Source of the DNA: Bacteroidales bacterium
GTDB taxonomy: Bacteria; Bacteroidota; Bacteroidia; Bacteroidales; Muribaculaceae
NCBI GenBank assembly: GCA_019416425.1
Contig: DXXK01000066.1
Location: forward strand, 1 to 41,727
Direction: 5' to 3'
DNA: 41,727 nucleotides
Shown here: positions 23,601 to 31,365 of the stretch, piece after piece
How the letters are laid out: each line of letters starts with the position of its first letter
Numbering within the stretch: the first letter of the stretch is position 1
Made by a program: the position numbers and the translations under genes
Notes under the pieces: model-generated
Database searches by the model: none
Told to the model about the DNA's origin: nothing
What the model saw: the letters and a program-made list of their open reading frames with translations, nothing else

Positions 23601-23649
23601 GTACGGCCTGTCCGTAAGAGCCATGCACTACGATGCAAGTGTGTACTAA
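20608..23649 (+). CDS. Large fimbrillin/FISUMP-like probable tip protein
   Basis: The 1013-residue product starts with a lipoprotein signal (LLLGVAC). Residues about 30-380 form a fimbrillin-like part (GKQIAFDVIAPDTW, VELKFGHALTAVRIVCGKD, LTFMLMPQTLPEGAKITIVF). The middle has repeated beta-rich segments. From about 700 the sequence shows FISUMP-like features: QWGRKDPMLGG, NFRNHWHIPYVIN, SVYDPCPPDFQVPP, WTITSDGESITFPMTGVRN and SYGLSVRAMHYD at the end. Such long proteins at the end of Mfa/Fim operons are thought to sit at the fimbrial tip and bind ligands. A serine/glutamate-rich linker (ESESGSESNPES) is near 475. It ends the operon. Confidence 0.8.
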   Translation: MNVKYSFFKCSISATGLCAALLLGVACTDDFGYHNREGKQIAFDVIAPDTWHDGMEINENEPSTRCLSVEELDSDGDTKLYLHTVVADNPVVETVGATRGTLIRDLNTFKNKYTRFSLSGICYTGAYPEDESHNEWTPEYAYDLPYSTASGTAAEGGRPLIWPSNGKVRFFAFAPTLKDFEKLNTGGSLTLSQATDAGSPKLTYTVPADVTEQIDLMTAQTDVRAAITPQVELKFGHALTAVRIVCGKDMLAGKISKVEISGVYGSGSQVIGSETWTPSGEHTASYTISKEIVLPTDNDSDDTIHAGNGTAIAGTETDNLTFMLMPQTLPEGAKITIVFTDDASGTERTISGSIAGQTWDAGKIITYSVSPSSIHINASIDIGKKGADDANPDGDVIPYSGVWYDVKYTAKVEIVQAGGDTKEIVDIPVNDISFQYQLDGSESWSACTTDAGGLLQIAPQPAYATMRAPFGNKTESESGSESNPESLTVNGKTANCYMVDKAGYFKLPLVYGNGNVAVPVENVKSLKYYVDHNDQQITSPTITGAYDAVLCWQDAPDLIDPASVKVNGTNLVFHIRKQTLTQGNALLAVRNAAKEIIWSWHIWVTPYKVDFYNKNKFYTSKPDATYSYDLAIYNLGWCDAHDHNPKRKFKLRAVVDMSAYGGKKQTPVEIGTFTQDVFKGSDGGDNTYYQWGRKDPMLGGIYNSYTPEYTYLKKGTSEDKSEFTMENKQVFNQYNKEGYNYSFCKNPGDMVEPSGEASKGVTIGYAIRHPYMFVTNSKEYIKPGDNEPSDYNPETGKGYNPLTGDGFNFRNHWHIPYVINQVSYLNQDEHIMFNAWNSAATDAGYEYGNTGTSANNAAIVTKSVYDPCPPDFQVPPIHALKGISDKPISAWSYDDNAWTITSDGESITFPMTGVRNYALRPTEWTTVNLTGSGLTYTEFYKISMPAFRMLTFVTSATIVKKEVYNAYQVYIFSIDKKNRANDPDTSNLKPSRTPSSNSYGLSVRAMHYDASVY

Positions 23650-23677
23650 GGATGTGTTTTTGAAGGAATCGCCCCAT

Positions 23678-23732
23678 ATGCAGGCAACTTATGAGAAAAC
23701 AGCCCCTTGCTGATACGTTTATATGCCTGCAT
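23678..23732 (+). terminator. Inverted repeat after the fimbrial operon
   Basis: ATGCAGGCA (23678-23686) and TGCCTGCAT (23724-23732) are perfect 9-bp complements with a 37-nt loop, followed by TTGATTTCATTCCCCTTTT. It could end the fimbrial transcript, though the long loop makes it a weak terminator. Confidence 0.35.
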
Positions 23733-23835
23733 TTGATTTCATTCCCCTTTTCACGGTTTATATCACGGAGCATTACAGTATTTCCACGACATGCGGAAAT
23801 TTTTCAACAGGGCAACCATCTCCTTGCGCCGGTGT

Positions 23836-23851
23836 TATGTTTATAAACATA
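23836..23851. promoter_or_regulatory. 16-bp palindrome upstream of pncB
   Basis: TATGTTTATAAACATA is a perfect palindrome centred 39 bp before the pncB start. No Bacteroidetes -7 box was found nearby, so this may be an operator or an unusual promoter element; the regulator is unknown. Confidence 0.4.
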
Positions 23852-23882
23852 TTGCCAATCGCACACCAGATATCGCCCGCTT

Positions 23883-25088
23883 ATGCACCAGATAATACGA
23901 CATTTCACCGACGACGACCTCTACAAGTTCACCATGTGCTGCGCGGTGATCAAGAATTTTCCGCGCACACAGGTGAAGTACCGTTTCAACGACCGCAACG
24001 ACACGGTCTACCCTCCCGGATTCGCCGATGAGCTGCGCCGTCAGGTCAAGATGCTTGAATCCGTTGTGATAACCGACGAGGAAGTGGACTTCATGCGCCG
24101 CCGCTGCGGATACATCCCCGCATGGTTCTACAGCTATCTCAAGGGGTTCCGCTACGACAGCAGCTGGGTCAGGATCGAACAGGACGAGGCCGGACATCTG
24201 GACATAGAGTTCGAAGGATGCTGGAGCAACACCATATTCCTTGAGGTCAAGGTACTGGCCATAATCTCGGAATTATATTACATCATGACCGGACAGGACC
24301 GGGGGTTCGATTATGACGCATACTACTCCAAATCCTACGACAAAGCACGCAGGCTGATTCAGGCGGCCTGCACGTTCAGCGACTTCGGCACCCGCCGCCG
24401 AGCCTCCTTCCGGGCGCAGGACACCGTCATCAGGGCGATGAAGGATTGTCAGGAATCCAAGGAAGGACCGGGGAGATTCACAGGCACGAGCAACGTGTAT
24501 TTCGCAATGAAGTACGACCTGGTTCCCGTCGGCACCATGGCGCACGAGCTGATATGCGCCATCGCCGGCATGTACGGACCCCAGATGGCCAACAACCTCG
24601 CCATGAAGACGTGGGCCAACACATACCGCGGAGCGCTCGGCACTTTCCTCTACGACACATATGGCTGGCGCATATTCAGCCTGAATTTCTCCGAGGACTA
24701 CGCCAACATGTTCAAGGGGTTGCGCGTCGACAGCGGCGACAATTTCCGCGAGCTTGACCTGATAGTCGACAAATACCGCAGTCTCAACATCGACCCATGC
24801 AGCAAGCAGATCGTCTTCAGCAACGGACTCGATGTGGACAGCGCCATCGCCATCCAGGAATATGCCCGGGACAAATGTATCCCGTCCTACGGCATCGGCA
24901 CCCACTTCACCAACGACTTCGACGGAGTCAGGCCGATGAACATAGTCATCAAGCTGATTGCCGTGAAGATCACCGAGTCCTGGCCGTTCTACTGCGACAC
25001 ATGCAAACTGAGCGAGGACCATGGCAAATACTCCGGCGACCGCGCCACCGTGGACCGTTTCCTCGCCACCCTCCACCTCCACCATTGA
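23883..25088 (+). CDS. pncB: Nicotinate phosphoribosyltransferase
   Basis: The 401-residue product has the length and sequence of bacterial PncB, which condenses nicotinate with phosphoribosyl pyrophosphate (ATP-driven) to nicotinate mononucleotide in NAD salvage. Features seen: the opening HFTDDDLYKFTMCCAV, YFSFGTRRR-like TFSDFGTRRRASF (about 160-172), FTGTSNVYFA (about 199-208), GTMAHEL with the His that is phosphorylated in the family (about 218-224), GLRVDSGDN (phosphate binding) and FSNGLDVD. It is cytosolic and stands alone; neighbours are not NAD genes. A perfect palindrome precedes it. Confidence 0.93.
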   Translation: MHQIIRHFTDDDLYKFTMCCAVIKNFPRTQVKYRFNDRNDTVYPPGFADELRRQVKMLESVVITDEEVDFMRRRCGYIPAWFYSYLKGFRYDSSWVRIEQDEAGHLDIEFEGCWSNTIFLEVKVLAIISELYYIMTGQDRGFDYDAYYSKSYDKARRLIQAACTFSDFGTRRRASFRAQDTVIRAMKDCQESKEGPGRFTGTSNVYFAMKYDLVPVGTMAHELICAIAGMYGPQMANNLAMKTWANTYRGALGTFLYDTYGWRIFSLNFSEDYANMFKGLRVDSGDNFRELDLIVDKYRSLNIDPCSKQIVFSNGLDVDSAIAIQEYARDKCIPSYGIGTHFTNDFDGVRPMNIVIKLIAVKITESWPFYCDTCKLSEDHGKYSGDRATVDRFLATLHLHH

Positions 25089-25188
25089 CATTCGAATCAC
25101 AATAGGCCACCCTTAAGGACTTAAGTCATTAGGTAAATGATAGAGTCTTGTTTCATGTATATTCTGGTGAAAATTGCTATAAATTGCG

Positions 25189-25196
25189 TAACTTTG
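25189..25196 (+). promoter_or_regulatory. -7 box of the PH-domain operon
   Basis: TAACTTTG with only a weak -33 match (CTGG at 25164-25167). It is 32 nt before ATG 25229 and argues against the earlier in-frame start at 25148. Confidence 0.5.
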
Positions 25197-25228
25197 CGGA
25201 ACGAAACCACTTCCAACACAAGACCTAT

Positions 25229-25744
25229 ATGATCAACAGACAAATATGGCCTGACGATATTCAACCGGTCGATGACCTCTCATTCGTTCCATTGGAGGGG
25301 ACCTATGTCAAGGTACTGATGGCACGGATCTCGCTCATATACATCCTCCTTATGGCTTGCGCTTTGATGATACTGCTGTTTGCAGAGTCCAACGGAGGCT
25401 GGATACTGCTGGGCGCTGAATGCGCGCTGGCGATAGCCTTCGCAGCAAACGTGGCCCTGGCGCGAAAGATATATGACATCCGGGGCTATGCGCTTCGCGA
25501 CAAGGACATATCATACCGCGGCGGACTGTTCCTCACTACAGTCACCACTATTCCTTTCAGCAAGATCCAACAGGTCAGCATCCGGATGAATCCCATAAGC
25601 CGAATCTTCGGGCTCTGCTATCTGGACATCATCAACGGCTCGCAGGCCATCTCGAACCGCATCACCATTCCGGGACTTCCGCGCGAGCAGGCCGAACGGA
25701 TCAAATCGTTACTGATAAACAAAGCAGACTGTGGCAACGACTGA
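25229..25744 (+). CDS. Bacterial PH-domain membrane protein (YdbS-like)
   Basis: From ATG 25229 the product is 171 residues. Two membrane segments (LIYILLMACALMILLF and WILLGAECALAIAFAANVAL) are followed by a bPH2 domain: YALRDKDISYRGGLFLTTVTTIPFSKIQQVSIRMNPISRIFGLCYLDIIN. Such YdbS-like proteins usually pair with a longer YdbT-like protein, as here, and form a membrane complex of unknown role. It overlaps the next gene by 14 bases. The frame is open to 25148, but the -7 box at 25189-25196 lies inside that extension. Confidence 0.82.
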   Translation: MINRQIWPDDIQPVDDLSFVPLEGTYVKVLMARISLIYILLMACALMILLFAESNGGWILLGAECALAIAFAANVALARKIYDIRGYALRDKDISYRGGLFLTTVTTIPFSKIQQVSIRMNPISRIFGLCYLDIINGSQAISNRITIPGLPREQAERIKSLLINKADCGND

Positions 25745-27221
25745 TTTCTCCACGCCCCGGCGCATGAGTCCCGGAGCATTGCTGATACTCTTCCAGAAAT
25801 CGTTCATGCAATTTGCCGGGACGCTGCTGTTCTTCATAGTCATCATCCTGTTCGATACCCGCGGCTTTTCGTCCAAAGGCTTGATGAAAATCGCCATTAT
25901 TCTGGGACTGTCTATTGGCGTGCCGCTGCTGATTGCATTCCTGAATTACTATTTCCGTAAGTTCCATATCGAAGGCGACAAGCTGATATTCACCCACGGA
26001 TTCACCTTCAAGCAGACCACCAGCATTCCGCTGGAACGTGTCCACACGCTGCGCACAAAACGAGGCGTGCTGTACCAGCTGCTGAATCTGCGCGGAGTCG
26101 TCTTCGACACGCTTGCCAGCAAGGAGCAGGAGGTGGAACTGATTCTGAACGAGCAGGACTGGCAGCAACTGCTGCAGCGCGTCCGGATGGGCGAAGATTT
26201 CGCCGAAATCAAGGATGAATCCGTGACATTGCCGCCACCCGTGGAGGACAATACGGTCGATGTTAGCAATCGCGACATCATCAAGGGAGCGCTGTGCCAG
26301 AATCACCTCAAGGGCTTCGCCCTGCTCGGGGCCGCATTGGTGTGGATATTAGATAAAATCAGCGAATTCAGGAAGGACACGTATGACCGTATCGTTGATT
26401 ATGTCGACGGGCAGGCCGCGGATGTGCTTCCGTCCATAGGGGCATGCATTCTGCTGGCCGCAATCGTATATGTGATCGTCATGCTGCTGTGGACGGGAAG
26501 CGTCTTCCTGCGATACAGCGGCATGTGGCTGCGGTTTGCCGACAACCGGCTGACCATGGAGTCGGGACTGCTGGCCCGCTACACCAACCGCGTGGCCCGT
26601 GATAAGGCAACCGTGCTGATGATAAAGCAGAATCCTCTAGAGAAGCTGGCCGGGTGCCAGACCATAACACTGCGTCAGGCCGACAATGTCTCCGGCGATA
26701 AGAATGAAGGCAACATCCGCATTTACGGCACTAATCTTGGCGGCAGGCTACTGAACTGGTGGCTTGGAGAACGACGTGGTGTTTTCGACCAGCCGCTGGT
26801 ATCTGCCAGATCCGGCCGAGGATTGTTCATGCGCAAGTTCATCCCGCAGCCGTTTGTGGCAATTGCCGTAGCCGTCATTATGTCTTATGCACTGGAATCG
26901 TGGATACCGGCTGTAATTGTCGCCGCATTGTACATCGCCGTCATGGGGCTGCGTGCCGCAATGGCCTGGAAACATGGCGGGATTGTGCTTAATGAATCCT
27001 ATCTTCAGATAGACCGTGGCAACATAGCGTGTATCCATGAGTACATAAAGTACCCTGACATTGAATCGGTAAGCATCCGGCGCACACCGTTTACATCCGT
27101 ATCGGGGCGCGTATCAATCAGCATTTCCACAAACGCCGGTCTCTCCACAGTCTATGCCCTGAAAATCGACACCGCCCGTCGGATCCGCAACCAGATCCTC
27201 AACGCCCGCAACTACCTATAA
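25731..27221 (+). CDS. Multi-PH-domain membrane protein (YdbT-like)
   Basis: The 496-residue product starts at GTG 25731, or at ATG 25764 (MSPGALLILFQKSF). It has about six membrane segments in pairs (near residues 25-45, 52-70, 190-205, 238-258, 368-400) separated by bPH2 domains, such as FHIEGDKLIFTHGFTFKQTTSIPLERVHTLRTKRGVLYQLL and a last one around GIVLNESYLQIDRGNIACIHEYIKYPDIESVSI. It is the partner of the preceding YdbS-like protein. Their function is not established; roles in envelope maintenance or resistance to membrane-active agents have been suggested for relatives. It is convergent with the EamA gene. Confidence 0.82.
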   Translation: MATTDFSTPRRMSPGALLILFQKSFMQFAGTLLFFIVIILFDTRGFSSKGLMKIAIILGLSIGVPLLIAFLNYYFRKFHIEGDKLIFTHGFTFKQTTSIPLERVHTLRTKRGVLYQLLNLRGVVFDTLASKEQEVELILNEQDWQQLLQRVRMGEDFAEIKDESVTLPPPVEDNTVDVSNRDIIKGALCQNHLKGFALLGAALVWILDKISEFRKDTYDRIVDYVDGQAADVLPSIGACILLAAIVYVIVMLLWTGSVFLRYSGMWLRFADNRLTMESGLLARYTNRVARDKATVLMIKQNPLEKLAGCQTITLRQADNVSGDKNEGNIRIYGTNLGGRLLNWWLGERRGVFDQPLVSARSGRGLFMRKFIPQPFVAIAVAVIMSYALESWIPAVIVAALYIAVMGLRAAMAWKHGGIVLNESYLQIDRGNIACIHEYIKYPDIESVSIRRTPFTSVSGRVSISISTNAGLSTVYALKIDTARRIRNQILNARNYL

Positions 27222-27294
27222 TGCAGTCTATGTCACCATGAGCCGTCGATTGCGCGCCGGGCAATGTGGATGTGCTACGAAGCTATCGATGAGG

Positions 27295-27711
27295 TTATCT
27301 CCAGATCATGACGATGGCGCCTGCTGTTATCAGGAGGCCGCCAACTATGACCTTTGGCGTAAGCGGCTCCTTTAGTATCAGGAACGCCAGCATGATCGTA
27401 AACACCACGCTCAGCTTGTCGATGGGCTGAACCCTTGACACGTCTCCCAGCTGGAGTGCCTTGAAATAGAACAGCCACGAAAGGCCCGTTGCAAGTCCCG
27501 ACAGGACCAGGAACAGCCATGTATATCTGGGAATGGTCTTGACCTCAGCGATATTTCCCGATGCCGCCACAATCCCCCAGGCCAGCAGCAATATGATGCT
27601 GGTACGTATGGCCGTGGCAAGATTGGAATCGATGTCCCTGACACCGATCTTGGCGAATATTGCCGTCAATGCGGCAAACAGGGCCGAGAGTAAAGCATAC
27701 AATTTCCACAT
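27295..27711 (-). CDS. EamA/DMT-superfamily transporter, single domain
   Basis: The 138-residue product has five hydrophobic segments: ALLSALFAALTAIFAKIG, LATAIRTSIILLLAWGIVAA, YTWLFLVLSGLATGLSWLFYFKALQLG, LSVVFTIMLAFLILKE and VIVGGLLITAGAIVMI. RVQPIDKLSVVF and LKEPLT are EamA signatures. Typical DMT transporters have two such units (about 300 residues); this one has a single unit of the kind that dimerises. It should export or exchange a small metabolite in the inner membrane, with unknown substrate. It stands alone, convergent with the PH-domain operon and divergent from the adenylation operon. Confidence 0.85.
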   Translation of the reverse strand: MWKLYALLSALFAALTAIFAKIGVRDIDSNLATAIRTSIILLLAWGIVAASGNIAEVKTIPRYTWLFLVLSGLATGLSWLFYFKALQLGDVSRVQPIDKLSVVFTIMLAFLILKEPLTPKVIVGGLLITAGAIVMIWR

Positions 27712-27838
27712 TTTCAGCGATGTTTAGATGTCTTCAAATAACGACTGCGACATGCGGCATATTGTCTTGTTTTTCCCACATAGCCGAATGAACAAAACAC
27801 ACCGCTATTCGCTTGTTTTATTATAAATATTAAGCACG

Positions 27839-29278
27839 ATGGACACACAAACTATATACGGAAGATTCCACGAATGGGCTGAACGGCAACCGGATGCAGT
27901 GGCCGTGGCGGAGGATGGCCGATCGGCCACCTATCGCGAGCTTGATGTAATGGCCAACGCCATAATGTCCGGATTCTACGGCAAGGGCTATCAGGCCGTC
28001 GGCATCGTCATGAGCCACAGCATCGAGATGATCGCGGCCATGCTGGCAGTGCTGAAAAGCGGCGCCGCCTATGTCCCCGCCGAGCCGACATTGCCGCAAC
28101 AACGGATTGACTACATGATGCGTACAGCCGGCGTGGAATTCGTCATCACCGATGATTACTGTCGCGACCTGCCGGACATCGAGCCACTGCCGGACAGGTC
28201 CACACCGGATGGGACGGCTTATATACTCTACACATCCGGCACCTCAGGACGTCCAAAAGGGGTAGTGGTGGAAAACCACAGCGTGGTGAACTATGCCGAA
28301 GCCTTCGAGCATGAGTTCCATACCGGACCCGGCGATGTGATGCTGCAATATTCAATCTGCTCCTTCGACATATTTGTCGAAGAGGTCTTCACTACCCTTC
28401 TGAACGGAGCCGCTCTGGCCATACCGTCCAAGAAGGTTCATGACGGCAGCCTTCAGGACCTGATGGACTTCTGCGAACGGCACGGAGTGACCGAAATCAG
28501 CGGATTCCCATACCTACTTGCCGACATGAACCGGTATCACCTATATCCGTCGAAGCTGCGTCTGCTGATCAGCGGCGGCGATGTGATACGCGCCGCATAC
28601 ATCACCTGGCTTAAAGACCGTGATTTCGTAATCTACAACACATACGGCCCCAGCGAGACTACAGTCTGCGCCACCTACTTCCGCGTGGATGACGCCGATC
28701 CTCTTGACGACGGCACCTACCCCATCGGCAATGCCGTGCAGGGCGTCGAGGTCAGGATTCTCGATGACAGCCTTAAGGAAGTTCCGGACGGTCAGACCGG
28801 CGAGATCTGCATATCGGGCCGCGGAGTCTCGCGCGGTTATCTGGGCAATCCGCCGGAACAGGAGAATTTCGTAATCCTTAAGGGCGGGGCCAGAATGTAC
28901 CGTAGCGGCGATTTGGGTTATCGGTTGCCCGACGGCAACATCGCGTTCCTGCGGCGCAAGGACCGTCAGGTGATGATACTGGGTAAGCGTGTGGAGCCGG
29001 AAGAGGTGGAGAACGTACTTAACGAATCGCCCTGCGTGGAGCGCGGAGTGGTCCGCGCGTTTACCGACGAACAGGGTCTGGCATACCTCACGGCCTATTT
29101 CGTGCCATCGCATAAGAACTGCAAGCTGAGCAGGATCAAGAGGTTCCTCCGTTCCCGGCTCGCAGACTTCATGGTGCCGGAGTTTTTCGTGAAGATGGAT
29201 GAGATACCGCTGACCCGCCGTGGCAAGGTGAATAACAATGCTTTGCCCGTAGTAATGAAGGAAGGGAGGCCGGAATGA
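27839..29278 (+). CDS. Stand-alone NRPS-type adenylation enzyme
   Basis: The 479-residue product is an AMP-binding (ANL) enzyme with NRPS adenylation core motifs: A3 ILYTSGTSGRPKG (129-141), A4 CSFDIFVEE with Asp177, A5 NTYGPSETTVCAT (267-279), A7 YRSGDLGYRLPDG (354-366), A8 RRKDRQVMILGKRVEPEEVE and A10 PLTRRGKVNNNAL with Lys463. Asp177 sits where amino-acid-activating domains bind the substrate amino group, so it probably makes an aminoacyl-AMP. No carrier or condensation domain is attached and none is encoded nearby. It is the first gene of a tight operon with a GNAT enzyme and an esterase. DltA-like function is the alternative, but no dltB, C or D is present. Confidence 0.85.
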   Translation: MDTQTIYGRFHEWAERQPDAVAVAEDGRSATYRELDVMANAIMSGFYGKGYQAVGIVMSHSIEMIAAMLAVLKSGAAYVPAEPTLPQQRIDYMMRTAGVEFVITDDYCRDLPDIEPLPDRSTPDGTAYILYTSGTSGRPKGVVVENHSVVNYAEAFEHEFHTGPGDVMLQYSICSFDIFVEEVFTTLLNGAALAIPSKKVHDGSLQDLMDFCERHGVTEISGFPYLLADMNRYHLYPSKLRLLISGGDVIRAAYITWLKDRDFVIYNTYGPSETTVCATYFRVDDADPLDDGTYPIGNAVQGVEVRILDDSLKEVPDGQTGEICISGRGVSRGYLGNPPEQENFVILKGGARMYRSGDLGYRLPDGNIAFLRRKDRQVMILGKRVEPEEVENVLNESPCVERGVVRAFTDEQGLAYLTAYFVPSHKNCKLSRIKRFLRSRLADFMVPEFFVKMDEIPLTRRGKVNNNALPVVMKEGRPE

Positions 29279-29742
29279 ACGTAACGATTCGTGAGGTCTC
29301 CGCCATCCCCACCCTGATGCATTGGCGGCGCGAGGTGATAGAGAATGTGTTCGGTGTGACGCCGTCCAACAGACTGCTTGCCGCCAATCGCCGTTACTAT
29401 ATCCGGCATATAGCCGACGGCACGCATATCGCAGTTGCGGCTGATGTGGATGGAACAGACACGGGATGCGGAGCTATATGTCTGTCCGAGGAACTCCCTT
29501 CGCCCGACAATCCATCGGGACTGTGCGCCTACCTGATGAACATCTATGTCCGCAAGGAATACCGCGGACATGGCATCGGACACGCCATAGTACGCTGGCT
29601 TGTGGCAAAGGCACGTCAATTGGGCTGCGACAAGATCTATCTTGAAACAACCCAGGGCGCCCGATCGTTATATGAGAGCATAGGTTTTAAGGATTTACCG
29701 GGAATTTTAAAGTATGCAGACATTCAGAATCAAGAATCTTAA
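29275..29742 (+). CDS. GNAT acyltransferase in the adenylation operon
   Basis: The 155-residue product is a GNAT-fold enzyme: MNIYVRKEYRGHGIGHAIVRWLV (about 82-104) holds the CoA-binding R-x-x-G-x-G/A loop, and GCDKIYLETTQGARSLYESIGFKD the closing strand. It begins with an ATGA overlap with the adenylation gene, so the two are translationally coupled. It could acylate the amino acid or the product made by the adenylation enzyme. Its stop lies 29 bases inside the next gene. No signal peptide is seen. Confidence 0.85.
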   Translation: MNVTIREVSAIPTLMHWRREVIENVFGVTPSNRLLAANRRYYIRHIADGTHIAVAADVDGTDTGCGAICLSEELPSPDNPSGLCAYLMNIYVRKEYRGHGIGHAIVRWLVAKARQLGCDKIYLETTQGARSLYESIGFKDLPGILKYADIQNQES

Positions 29743-30379
29743 GGTGATGTCGGTACATGAGTCGGCCGACAGGATATGCTATGTGTTGTATCCCATGGAT
29801 TTTCTGGGAGAATGGATCGAGGAGGCGGCACATGAGTTCGGTGTGTCGATAGCCGTCGTGACGGGTATGGACTGGGACGATGACCTAACTCCGTGGCCGG
29901 CCAAGGGTGTACCTCGGGGCTGTCCGGACTTCAAGGGCAAAGCCGCGGAGTTCCTGTCCACACTCAAGGATGACGTAATTCCGGAGGTGGAACGTCGGCT
30001 TGGCATCGCAGCCGGAGCAGAACGCACACTGACTGGTGTCTCCCTGTCCGGTCTGTTCACCTTGTGGCAGTGGATGGTCTGCGACACGTTCCACAACATA
30101 ATCAGCCTGTCGGGTTCATTCTGGTACGAAGGTTTTGCTGAATGGATCAAGTCTCAGCCGGTCCCCTCCAAGACGGGCAAGGCTTATTTCCTGCTTGGCG
30201 ACCAGGAAGCCAAGACCCGGGTCAAGGCTTTCCAGCCGGTCCAGACCGACACTGTGGAAATTGCCGATTACCTTCATTCCCACGGCATCGACTCCATCTT
30301 CGAGCTGGTCCCCGGCAACCACTACCAGTACGCCGAATGGCGCCTGACCCGCGCCTTCACCTGGATGTTCAAATCATAA
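29714..30379 (+). CDS. Alpha/beta-fold esterase in the adenylation operon
   Basis: The 221-residue product has a nucleophile elbow TGVSLSGLF with Ser110, a candidate acid in FLLGDQEAK (about 168) and His203 in PGNHYQYAEW, the arrangement of the esterase-D/Fes-like alpha/beta hydrolases. Relatives cleave small esters and siderophore esters. It has no signal peptide. It overlaps the GNAT gene by 29 bases; the Met at 29747 (MSVHES) is an alternative start that would remove the overlap. As third gene with an amino-acid adenylating enzyme and an acyltransferase, it may release or edit an ester or amide product. A bidirectional terminator follows. Confidence 0.8.
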   Translation: MQTFRIKNLKVMSVHESADRICYVLYPMDFLGEWIEEAAHEFGVSIAVVTGMDWDDDLTPWPAKGVPRGCPDFKGKAAEFLSTLKDDVIPEVERRLGIAAGAERTLTGVSLSGLFTLWQWMVCDTFHNIISLSGSFWYEGFAEWIKSQPVPSKTGKAYFLLGDQEAKTRVKAFQPVQTDTVEIADYLHSHGIDSIFELVPGNHYQYAEWRLTRAFTWMFKS

Positions 30380-30381
30380 AA

Positions 30382-30411
30382 ACAGCCCGGACTTGGGAGG
30401 CGCCGGGCTGT
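30382..30411. terminator. Bidirectional terminator between convergent genes
   Basis: ACAGCCCGG (30382-30390) pairs with CCGGGCTGT (30403-30411). A five-A run precedes it, giving a T-run for the minus strand, and TCTATAG follows on the plus strand. It separates the esterase gene from the convergent decarboxylase-cupin gene. Confidence 0.65.
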
Positions 30412-30438
30412 CTATAGAATAAGGGTAACTTATTTCTA

Positions 30439-31254
30439 TCAGGGAAGTTTGTCGTATTCGGCATCGGATACCGGTTCGAGCCAAACGTTCTCGGTCTTAT
30501 CGCCAGGTACGACGAAAGCCAGATGCGCGAACCATGAGTCACGTGCGGCGCCATGCCAGTGCTTGACGTTGGCCGGGATATGGATTACCGTCCCGGGCAG
30601 GATCTCGACCGCCGGCTTGCCTTCCTCCTGGTACCAGCCACGGCCGGCAACTCCCACCAGCATCTGTCCGCCACCTTTCTGAGCCTTGTGGATATGCCAG
30701 TTGTTGCGGCAACGAGGCTCGAAAGTGACATTGGCAAACGGAACCTGCTCAGTGGATACCTGAGCCAGATAGCTGTTGCCGGTGAAGTATTTTGCATAAG
30801 CAGTGTTGGGTTCGCCGATGGGGAATATCATCTCCTGCTGGAACTTCTCCTTGTCGGTTACGGCAGGGGCGTCACCTGCCCAGACTTCCTTGGCCAGACG
30901 GAACGCCGCCCACGCCTTGGGCCATCCTGCATAGAACGCCACATGGGTGATGGTCTCGGCTATCTCGGTACGTGTTATGCCGTTCTTCTTCGCGTTCTGC
31001 AGATGATGCAGCAGCGAGCTGTCGGTGATGCCTTGCGCTATGAGCGCGGTAACGGTCACAAGGCTGCGGTCGCGCAGCGACAGCAGGTCGTTGCGGCTCC
31101 ATACCTCGCCGAAGAGGATGTCGTCGTTCAGGTGAGCGAACTCCGATGCGAAATCACCCAGCGCGTCACGGCCTGCGGTCTGTACTATTTTCTGTTGTGC
31201 CATAATATTGAAGGTCATTATGCCTGTTAATAGTAATGTCAGTACTTTTCTCAT
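30439..31254 (-). CDS. Exported carboxymuconolactone decarboxylase-cupin fusion
   Basis: A short signal (KVLTLLLTGIMTFNIMAQ) is followed by a carboxymuconolactone decarboxylase-like domain (about 25-125: LRDRSLVTVTALIAQG, LLHHLQNAKKNGITRTEIAETITHVAFYAGWPKAWAAF) and a cupin_2 domain (about 150-265). The cupin shows NNWHIHKAQKGGGQML and PGTVIHIPANVKHWHGAA, with the His residues that bind a metal. Fusions of these two domains are common in Bacteroides and other bacteria, often next to AraC regulators and oxidoreductases. The CMD part lacks an obvious C-x-x-C peroxidatic pair, so antioxidant activity of the AhpD kind is doubtful. It is divergent from the AraC gene. Confidence 0.85.
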   Translation of the reverse strand: MRKVLTLLLTGIMTFNIMAQQKIVQTAGRDALGDFASEFAHLNDDILFGEVWSRNDLLSLRDRSLVTVTALIAQGITDSSLLHHLQNAKKNGITRTEIAETITHVAFYAGWPKAWAAFRLAKEVWAGDAPAVTDKEKFQQEMIFPIGEPNTAYAKYFTGNSYLAQVSTEQVPFANVTFEPRCRNNWHIHKAQKGGGQMLVGVAGRGWYQEEGKPAVEILPGTVIHIPANVKHWHGAARDSWFAHLAFVVPGDKTENVWLEPVSDAEYDKLP

Positions 31255-31279
31255 ACGTAAGGATTATATGAATTGCTCA

Positions 31280-31287
31280 CAAAATTA
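31280..31287 (-). promoter_or_regulatory. -7 box of the decarboxylase-cupin gene
   Basis: Minus-strand TAATTTTG (plus CAAAATTA), 25 nt before the gene's ATG. The -33 region is weak (TTCTG), as expected for a promoter that needs an activator. Confidence 0.45.
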
Positions 31288-31353
31288 CTACATTCCGTCA
31301 GAATACACATGGCATTATTTCAGCATGTTGTACCAATTTTACAGATTTTTTGC

Positions 31354-31361
31354 TAACTTTG
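31354..31361 (+). promoter_or_regulatory. -7 box of the AraC-family gene
   Basis: TAACTTTG four bases before the GTG start codon, with TTG at 31328-31330 as a loosely spaced -33 box. The arrangement implies a leaderless transcript. Confidence 0.5.
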
Positions 31362-31365
31362 CAAG

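Noticed and set aside
24273..25100. Minus-strand open frame of 275 codons
   Set aside because: Antisense to pncB, which is unambiguous.
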